A DNA stretch of 64,000 bases from DUOH01 sp036562625. GTDB lineage: Bacteria > Bacillota > UBA4882 > UBA10575. Positions 58,907 to 64,000 of this stretch are shown here, piece by piece. The stretch is from the NCBI GenBank assembly GCA_036562625.1, contig DATCJV010000037.1:1-64000 (forward strand). The letters run 5' to 3'. Under the pieces are notes generated by a model that worked only from the letters and a program-made list of their open reading frames with translations, was not told where the DNA came from and did no database searches. How positions within the stretch are numbered: the stretch's first letter is position 1; each line of letters begins with the position of its first letter. The position numbers were made by a program, and so were the translations under genes.

Positions 58907-59977
58907 ATGAGCATTACAGCGCTTGTTGTTGATGATTCTGCCTTTATGAGACAATTGATTAAGAAGATTTTGGAGACCGATCCTGAGATTAAGGTTGTCG
59001 GGGTAGCAATTAATGGCGAAGACGCCCTGAAAAAAGTGGACTTTTTTGATCCTCAGGTTATTACCCTCGATTTAGAAATGCCACAGATGGACGGTTTAAC
59101 CTGCCTGAAGCGGCTGATGATGGAGAACCCTCGTCCGGTGGTGATCATTAGTTCTTGGGCGAAGGAAGGCGCGGAGGAAACTTTGAAGGCCCTGGAATTA
59201 GGGGCGGTTGACTTTATTACTAAGCCCGGGATTACTTCACCGGAAGATTTTTGGGAGCTCAAAGACGAAATTATTCAGAAGGTTAAGAACGCCTCTTTGG
59301 CTCATCCGGAACGTGCCAATGTGATCACACAAAAGAAGCCTTCTACGGAAATTGTCAAGGTTAGAAAAACCGCTTCCACACATCTGAAGACGAACAACCC
59401 CAAGGTGGTGTGTATTGGAGCGTCGACAGGTGGACCCCGCGCTCTGCAATATATTCTTACTCACCTTCCTGCAGATTTTCCGTTACCGATCTTAATTGCC
59501 CAGCATATGCCGGAGGATTTTATAGGAATTTTTGCCACCCGGTTGAATGGTTTGGTGTCGATCGAAATCAAAGTGGCTGAAGAAGGAGATTTGCTGGTGC
59601 CAGGGAGGGCGCTGATTGCTCCATCCGCTTTGCAGACCGGCTTAGTTGAGAAAGGTAATGAGGTGCGGATCAAGCTCACTAAGGAGTCAACGATTTACCG
59701 GCCGTCCATTGATCATCTTTTTTTCTCTGTGGCTAAAGTTTTCAAGGGAGATGCCGTCTCTATTTTGTTAACCGGGATGGGGGCTGATGGGGCGAAAGGC
59801 TTAAAGGAGTTACATTCACTTGGCGCCCGTACCATCGCTGAAGCGGAAGAGACGTGTGTGATTTATGGAATGCCGCGGGTTGCCGTAGAGATGGAGGCGG
59901 TGGAATACATTTATCCACTGGATCGTATTCCGGAACTATTATGCAGTCTAGTCAATCAAGGAACAATCCCGTCATAG
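58907..59977 (+). CDS. cheB: CheB chemotaxis methylesterase/response regulator
   Basis: CheB removes methyl groups from chemoreceptors or deamidates them, controlled by phosphorylation. The receiver domain (1-120) has the acidic pair D9/D10 and the phospho-acceptor D55 in ITLDLEMPQMDG. The methylesterase domain holds the catalytic serine S173 in CIGASTGGPRAL, a histidine in AQHMPEDF and an aspartate in LTGMGADGAKGL. The 356 residues fit the family. No other che or fla genes are near, which is unusual. The downstream gene is an HDOD protein, and the two may form a signalling pair. Confidence 0.93.
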   Translation: MSITALVVDDSAFMRQLIKKILETDPEIKVVGVAINGEDALKKVDFFDPQVITLDLEMPQMDGLTCLKRLMMENPRPVVIISSWAKEGAEETLKALELGAVDFITKPGITSPEDFWELKDEIIQKVKNASLAHPERANVITQKKPSTEIVKVRKTASTHLKTNNPKVVCIGASTGGPRALQYILTHLPADFPLPILIAQHMPEDFIGIFATRLNGLVSIEIKVAEEGDLLVPGRALIAPSALQTGLVEKGNEVRIKLTKESTIYRPSIDHLFFSVAKVFKGDAVSILLTGMGADGAKGLKELHSLGARTIAEAEETCVIYGMPRVAVEMEAVEYIYPLDRIPELLCSLVNQGTIPS

Positions 59978-59995
59978 AAAACGCAGGGATTGTTC
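59961..59995 (+). terminator. Inverted repeat across the cheB stop
   Basis: GAACAATCCC (59961-59970) and GGGATTGTTC (59986-59995) pair perfectly around the stop codon. The T tract after it is short (GGCTTTC), so it may slow rather than stop transcription. Confidence 0.4.
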
Positions 59996-60049
59996 GGCTT
60001 TCAAACTCTACTGTGCTCCATCGGATAAAAGGACAATTGGAGGACAAAA

Positions 60050-60913
60050 ATGAGTTTATGGAGACTGTTGGAAAATAAAATAAATGAGATCCCCACTTTA
60101 CCTGTGGTAGCCAATAAAATTATTGAAATTTTGGATAATCCCCGCTCCTCTGCAAATGATCTGGAAAAGGTGATCAGCATTGATCAATCTTTAACCGCTA
60201 GAGTTTTGAGACTGGTTAACTCCGCTTATTATGGTTTTCCCCGCCGAATTACTACAGTGGCCCAAGGAGTAGTCATTTTAGGATTTGATGTTATTAAGCA
60301 TCTGACATTATCCGTTTCAATCGCAGATATTTTTCGATTGAAAGGGAATAGTCCGATTTTTGACCGTTCATCCTTATGGAAGCACTCTGTGGGCACTGCG
60401 GTTTGTGCGAAACTTTTAGCCCGAAAAGCTTCCCTACCCTTGTTGGAAGAGGCTTTTATCGCCGGTTTACTCCATGATGTGGGGATTGTCATCATTGATT
60501 ACTATTTTCCGGAAAAATTTGAGGAAATATTGGAAATGATGGAGAGAGAACATATTCCTCTCATCAAAGCCGAACTAAGAGTATTAGGTTTTACCCATGC
60601 CTTGGTGGGAAAGTTGGTTGTAAAAAAATGGAATTTTCCGGACCTGTTGGTGGAGACGATTGGTTATCATAATAAACCTTTTCAGCACGACAACTATTGT
60701 GCCAATATCGCCTTGGTTTATGCGGCCGATGCCCTCTGCCGCCAGTTCGGGGAGGGGATGGATGGAGATATAACCGATCAACGTTTGGAGACGGAAGTGT
60801 GGTCTTGGTTAGGCTTGCCCTGGTCCGAAAGGCAAGAAGTCTTCCAGGAGATGAGTAAGGAGATTAAGAAGGCGGCGGAATTTGTGAACCTGGTTCCTTT
60901 AAGGACGGGATAA
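60050..60913 (+). CDS. HDOD-domain signalling protein
   Basis: HDOD proteins resemble HD phosphohydrolases but lack the full metal site. The domain spans about 10-215: LPVVANKIIEILDNPRSSAN, DQSLTARVLRLVNSAYYGFP and GLLHDVGIVIIDYYFPE. The HD in GLLHD is kept while the other usual metal residues are incomplete. Such proteins are often tied to chemotaxis, motility or cell-cycle control. GGAGG lies upstream of the ATG. It follows cheB by 72 bases and precedes rho by 39. Confidence 0.88.
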   Translation: MSLWRLLENKINEIPTLPVVANKIIEILDNPRSSANDLEKVISIDQSLTARVLRLVNSAYYGFPRRITTVAQGVVILGFDVIKHLTLSVSIADIFRLKGNSPIFDRSSLWKHSVGTAVCAKLLARKASLPLLEEAFIAGLLHDVGIVIIDYYFPEKFEEILEMMEREHIPLIKAELRVLGFTHALVGKLVVKKWNFPDLLVETIGYHNKPFQHDNYCANIALVYAADALCRQFGEGMDGDITDQRLETEVWSWLGLPWSERQEVFQEMSKEIKKAAEFVNLVPLRTG

Positions 60914-60952
60914 GTGATATACCTAGGAAATTGATGGGGTGGTTTATTAGAG

Positions 60953-62245
60953 ATGCAATTGGTTGACTTGGAAACAAAGACTCTGGTAGAACTGCAATCA
61001 ATGGCCAGTGATTACGGAATCGAGAATTATACCAGATATCGAAAGCGGGAGCTGATCTTTGAATTATTAAAGGTCTTGGCCACACAAGAAGGGCGGATTT
61101 TTTCCCAGGGAATTATTGAGATTCTGCCGGAGGGTTTTGGCTTTTTGCGGGTGGAGAATTACTTGCCCGGGCCGGATGACATCTATGTTTCCGTTTCGCA
61201 GATTCGCCGTTTTCACTTACGGACCGGTGATCTCGTAGCCGGACAGGTACGTCCGCCGAAAGAAGCGGAACGGTATTTTTCCTTATTGCGGATTCAGGCG
61301 ATCAATTATCAAGATCCTGAAGAATATCGGCACCGCACCTTTTTTGAAGAACTGACACCAATCTATCCTCAGGAGCGCATACCTTTGGAGACGGATGGGA
61401 AAGAATTGGCCATGCGTTTGGTTGACCTCATTGCGCCAATTGGGAAGGGACAACGGGGTTTAATTGTCGCTCCTCCCAAGGCGGGAAAGACAACTCTACT
61501 TAAGAAGATTGCCCATAGCATCACCAAGAATCTTCCTGATACACATTTAATTGTGCTCTTGATTGATGAGCGTCCGGAGGAAGTAACGGATATGCTCCGG
61601 TCGGTCCAGGGGGAAGTAGTTAGCTCAACCTTTGATCAACCTGCGGATAATCATGTGCGTGTAGCGGAGATGGTCTTGGAGCGGGCTAAACGCTTGGTGG
61701 AACTGAAAAAGGATGTGGTTATTCTCCTGGATTCCATTACCAGATTAGCCAGGGCGTACAACCTGGTTGAGCCCCCCAGCGGCAGAACACTTTCTGGTGG
61801 AGTTGACCCTGGGGCCTTACACAAACCAAAAAGATTCTTTGGGGCGGCCCGTAATATTGAAGAGGGCGGAAGCCTGACTATTATGGCCACTGCCTTGATT
61901 GAGACCGGTAGCCGAATGGATGACGTCATTTATGAGGAGTTTAAAGGCACCGGTAATATGGAGCTTCATCTAGACCGTAAATTAGCAGACCGCCGTATCT
62001 TCCCGGCCATCGACATTATGCGTTCCGGGACGCGTAAAGAAGAGCTTTTACTGAATACCAGGGAATTAGAGATGACCTGGGTTTTACGAAAACTCTTAAG
62101 TTCCTTGGGCCCAGCGGAAACCATGGAGCTAATCTTGGATAGGATGAACTATACCGCCTCCAACGCAGAGTTGCAGGAGTTAATCTTGAATTCATCTTTT
62201 GCGGAGAATGTATTAACGAAGAGACAAAGAGAGAATGGAGGTTGA
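60953..62245 (+). CDS. rho: Transcription termination factor Rho
   Basis: Rho is the RNA-dependent ATPase that ends transcripts. The 430 residues show the N-terminal Rho domain (LVELQSMASDYGIENYTRYR) and the cold-shock-like RNA-binding region (GIIEILPEGFGFLRVENYL). The ATPase has Walker A GLIVAPPKAGKTTLLKKI near 170-187, Walker B VVILLDSITRLARAY near 260, and the Q-loop region PSGRTLSGGVDPGALHKPKR. Full normal length. The ribosome site is a modest GGGGTGG. It is followed by a strong terminator. Confidence 0.97.
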   Translation: MQLVDLETKTLVELQSMASDYGIENYTRYRKRELIFELLKVLATQEGRIFSQGIIEILPEGFGFLRVENYLPGPDDIYVSVSQIRRFHLRTGDLVAGQVRPPKEAERYFSLLRIQAINYQDPEEYRHRTFFEELTPIYPQERIPLETDGKELAMRLVDLIAPIGKGQRGLIVAPPKAGKTTLLKKIAHSITKNLPDTHLIVLLIDERPEEVTDMLRSVQGEVVSSTFDQPADNHVRVAEMVLERAKRLVELKKDVVILLDSITRLARAYNLVEPPSGRTLSGGVDPGALHKPKRFFGAARNIEEGGSLTIMATALIETGSRMDDVIYEEFKGTGNMELHLDRKLADRRIFPAIDIMRSGTRKEELLLNTRELEMTWVLRKLLSSLGPAETMELILDRMNYTASNAELQELILNSSFAENVLTKRQRENGG

Positions 62246-62282
62246 ACTATCCCTGACTATCCCTGGAGGGATAGTTTTTTTA
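62246..62282 (+). terminator. Intrinsic terminator of rho
   Basis: ACTATCCCT (about 62247-62255), loop, AGGGATAGT (62267-62275), then TTTTTT. Outside this and the ctsR control sites, the 340-base gap before ctsR contains nothing further that I can assign. Confidence 0.88.
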
Positions 62283-62518
62283 ATTTAAACAAAAGGAGAA
62301 AAGGCAGTTTGGTGTCATAGGGGTGGTAGAAAATTTTTCTATGTTTAGGTAAATGAGGGAAGAGAAAAAATAGGCGTAAACATGAGCTTAAGAAGAGAAG
62401 CAAGATTGAAATAGGGAGAAAAATATTGATATTCGGCTTATAGTTTTCAAAAACCATAAAAATTTATGATATTGTTTTTTTTTGACCTTAATTAGGCCGA
62501 GGACAAAATGGACTGATC

Positions 62519-62547
62519 TTGTCATCATAAAAAAAAGGTTTTACAAT
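62519..62547 (+). promoter_or_regulatory. Sigma-A promoter of the ctsR operon
   Basis: TTGTCA (62519-62524), 17 bases, TACAAT (62542-62547). The CtsR box lies directly downstream. Confidence 0.65.
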
Positions 62548-62555
62548 GAAACCAA

Positions 62556-62572
62556 GGTCAGGAAAGGTCAAA
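62556..62572 (+). promoter_or_regulatory. CtsR operator
   Basis: GGTCAGG-AAA-GGTCAAA is a direct heptad repeat with a 3-base spacer, fitting the CtsR box GGTCAAA-NAN-GGTCAAA with two mismatches in the first half. It overlaps the start site, so CtsR would block its own operon. A further half site in reverse, TTTGACC, lies at 62481-62487. Confidence 0.7.
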
Positions 62573-62586
62573 AAGAGGTGTGAGCA

Positions 62587-63072
62587 ATGCGTTCATTATC
62601 TGACCTGATTGAGCAGTATCTGCGTGAGCAATTGAAAGAAGTAGAAACTCTGGAAATACAACGAAGAGAATTAGCGCGGATGTTTCGCTGCGTCCCCTCT
62701 CAGATTAATTATGTTTTGGAGACACGGTTCACCATAAACCATGGGTTTTTAGTGCAAAGCCGAAGGGGGGGCGGGGGATTCATCCGGATTACCCGGCTCA
62801 ATTGGGAACCTGGAGAAGAATTCTCCCAAATTCTCCAAGAGCTACTGGAGATCGGGGTTTCTCAAGAAGAAGCGGAATTTATTCTGAAAAGACTGATCCA
62901 AACCGCCGTTCTCGAATATAAGGAAGCCGTCTTGCTGAATCAGGTATTACAGGATGTGCTGAATAATGAAGCGGAGAGAAGTGGTCTGGACAGCGAGGAA
63001 CAAAATCAACTGCGAGCCAGAGTCTTACGAGCATTGCTCTTGTTTGTTTCTGGCAGAGCTCCCGCTCGCTGA
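62587..63072 (+). CDS. ctsR: Heat-shock repressor CtsR
   Basis: CtsR represses clp protease genes until heat or protein stress. The 161-residue protein has the winged helix-turn-helix (ELARMFRCVPSQINYVLETRF) and the glycine-rich heat-sensing wing (RRGGGGFIRITRL). The C-terminal helical dimerisation domain follows (about 80-155). AAGAGGTGTGA precedes the ATG. A CtsR box lies ahead of it, and mcsA-mcsB follow, as in Bacillus and Staphylococcus. Confidence 0.96.
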   Translation: MRSLSDLIEQYLREQLKEVETLEIQRRELARMFRCVPSQINYVLETRFTINHGFLVQSRRGGGGFIRITRLNWEPGEEFSQILQELLEIGVSQEEAEFILKRLIQTAVLEYKEAVLLNQVLQDVLNNEAERSGLDSEEQNQLRARVLRALLLFVSGRAPAR

Positions 63073-63109
63073 CGTGTGGGTGAGGGAGTATTGAAAGGAG
63101 GTAAAGTTT

Positions 63110-63631
63110 ATGTGGTGTGAACGTTGTAGTGAAAGGCCTGCGACTGTACATGTGACTAAAATCGTTAATGATCAAAAAACCGAAATGCATCTGTGTGAGG
63201 TTTGCGCTCAGGAAACTGGTGGTGATTTGGGGTTCTTATTTGAACAGAATTTTTCCTTCCCGAATCTTCTGGCCGGGCTCTTGGACAGTGAAAGTCTTTT
63301 TTCCACTGGAGTATTAGGTAGTTCCACGTTGCAACAAGGGGTTAAGTGCTCTTCTTGTGGATTGACCTTCTCTGATTTTCGTCAAGTCGGTCAGTTAGGG
63401 TGCAGTGAATGCTATAGAGGATTCGGTCAAAGCCTTGATCCGTTATTGAAGAGAATACATGGCAGCACGGTCCATGTTGGCAAGGTGCCGAGAAGAACCG
63501 GAGGCAAGGTACGCGTCCGTAAAGAAATTGAGGAGTTGCGGAAGAAACTGCAGCAGGCGATTAGTAGAGAAGCTTATGAAGAGGCCGCTCGAATTCGGGA
63601 TGAGATAAAAGCCAAAGAGAAGGAGTTATAA
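63110..63631 (+). CDS. mcsA: McsA, activator of the arginine kinase McsB
   Basis: McsA stimulates McsB and helps deliver proteins to ClpC. The 173-residue protein has two zinc-type cysteine groups: CERCSERPA with CEVCA at the start, and CSSCGLTFSDF with CSECYRGF in the middle (about 80-105). A UVR-like coiled motif lies at the end (about 138-173, ISREAYEEAARIRDEIKAKE). GGAGGTAAAG lies ahead of the ATG. It is 37 bases after ctsR and 27 bases before mcsB. Confidence 0.95.
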   Translation: MWCERCSERPATVHVTKIVNDQKTEMHLCEVCAQETGGDLGFLFEQNFSFPNLLAGLLDSESLFSTGVLGSSTLQQGVKCSSCGLTFSDFRQVGQLGCSECYRGFGQSLDPLLKRIHGSTVHVGKVPRRTGGKVRVRKEIEELRKKLQQAISREAYEEAARIRDEIKAKEKEL

Positions 63632-63658
63632 GGAGTTATTACGGAAGGTGGTGTTTTC

Positions 63659-64000
63659 ATGTCGCTTCAAGACAAGAAGGCTCAATTGATTCCTGCTTGG
63701 ATCAGAAGTTCCGGCCCAGAGGATGGGGTGGTCTTAAGTAGCCGGATCAGGCTGGCCAGAAATTTGAAGAATATACCCTTTCCCCATTATGCGGGGGAGA
63801 AAGCGTTGGAAAGCGTCTTGGATCAAGTGGAAAGGGCGATCGATCTATCGGGGAATAAGAAAAATATCCGAGCACAGAATCAAAGACTAAAACTTACTCG
63901 TTTGGATTCATTAAACCAGTTGGAGCGGTTGGTATTAGTAGAAAAGCATCTAGTCAGCCCAAATTTGATCAACCACCCTGCCCATCGTGGGGTGGTCACC
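63659..64000 (+). CDS. mcsB: Protein-arginine kinase McsB, cut by the window end
   Basis: Only the first 114 residues are in the window. McsB phosphorylates arginines to mark proteins for ClpCP. The phosphagen-kinase-type start is recognisable: GVVLSSRIRLARNLKNIPFP holds the conserved SSRIRLARN motif, and HLVSPNLI with GVV follows. GGAAGGTGGTG precedes the ATG. The rest of the gene, and probably clpC, lie beyond 64000. Confidence 0.93.
   Translation, partial: MSLQDKKAQLIPAWIRSSGPEDGVVLSSRIRLARNLKNIPFPHYAGEKALESVLDQVERAIDLSGNKKNIRAQNQRLKLTRLDSLNQLERLVLVEKHLVSPNLINHPAHRGVVT

Overview
The window reads as an origin-proximal chromosomal segment of an endospore-forming Firmicute that also appears to have an outer membrane. 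Sporulation genes are plentiful: spoVG, spoVT, yabP, yabQ, a SPOCS/LysM protein, yyaC and a SpoIID-like protein. The ctsR-mcsA-mcsB operon and the mfd/glmU/ctc/pth synteny are typically Firmicute. Against that background sit an outer-membrane porin-like barrel (45549-46640), a POTRA-less Omp85-like barrel (56719-57858) and a chaperone-usher-like pilus operon (39238-34071, minus strand). This combination is what established knowledge would predict for a diderm clostridial lineage such as Limnochordia, Hydrogenispora or Halanaerobiales. The exact taxon is inference. TTG starts are common. I see no insertion sequence, prophage or CRISPR array.

Layout. 0.3-2.4 kb: HAD phosphatase, tadA, two tRNA-Ser genes and the large SRP RNA. 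2.5-13.2 kb: ispE, a GntR regulator, a nucleotidyltransferase, spoVG, tRNA-Gln, glmU, ctc (L25), pth, mfd and spoVT. This is the Bacillus spoVG-gcaD-ctc-spoVC-mfd-spoVT order without prs. 13.3-26.3 kb: small regulators, HAD hydrolase, rhomboid-TPR protease, citramalate synthase, two probable spore-envelope proteins, argS and pyrG. 26.4-31.3 kb: lytic transglycosylase, yabQ, divIC, tex, yabR, tRNA-Met and tRNA-Lys. 31.6-34 kb: flavin reductase-like protein, VanY-type peptidase and two small orphans. 34-39.2 kb: the pilus-like operon, transcribed leftward. 39.3-43 kb: B12-dependent ribonucleotide reductase with DnaA boxes upstream, and an SBF-family transporter. 43-49 kb: uvrC, the porin, an MsmX-type sugar ATPase and a ROK glucokinase. 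49-54.9 kb: yyaC, a VanW protein, a membrane protein, mazG, a SpoIID-like protein and yabP. 55-58.8 kb: a secreted metalloprotease/beta-propeller protein overlapping the Omp85-like barrel, then an unknown secreted protein. 58.9-64 kb: cheB, an HDOD protein, rho, then ctsR-mcsA-mcsB, with mcsB cut by the window end.

How the parts fit. Housekeeping genes (translation, repair, nucleotide and wall precursors) are interleaved with spore-development genes. Several intergenic regions carry plausible sporulation-sigma promoters (sigma-H at spoVG, sigma-G at spoVT, sigma-E-like at yyaC). Porin, ABC ATPase and glucokinase suggest a route for sugar from the outer membrane to glucose-6-phosphate. The most unusual element is the four-gene chaperone-usher-like operon, with a two-module subunit, a one-module subunit, a PapD-like chaperone and a usher-like barrel. 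The usher has Firmicute-style stalk domains at its N-terminus and SdrD-like B domains at its C-terminus. Its promoter can be read as either sigma-A or sigma-E, so a role in spore-surface appendages is possible but unproven.
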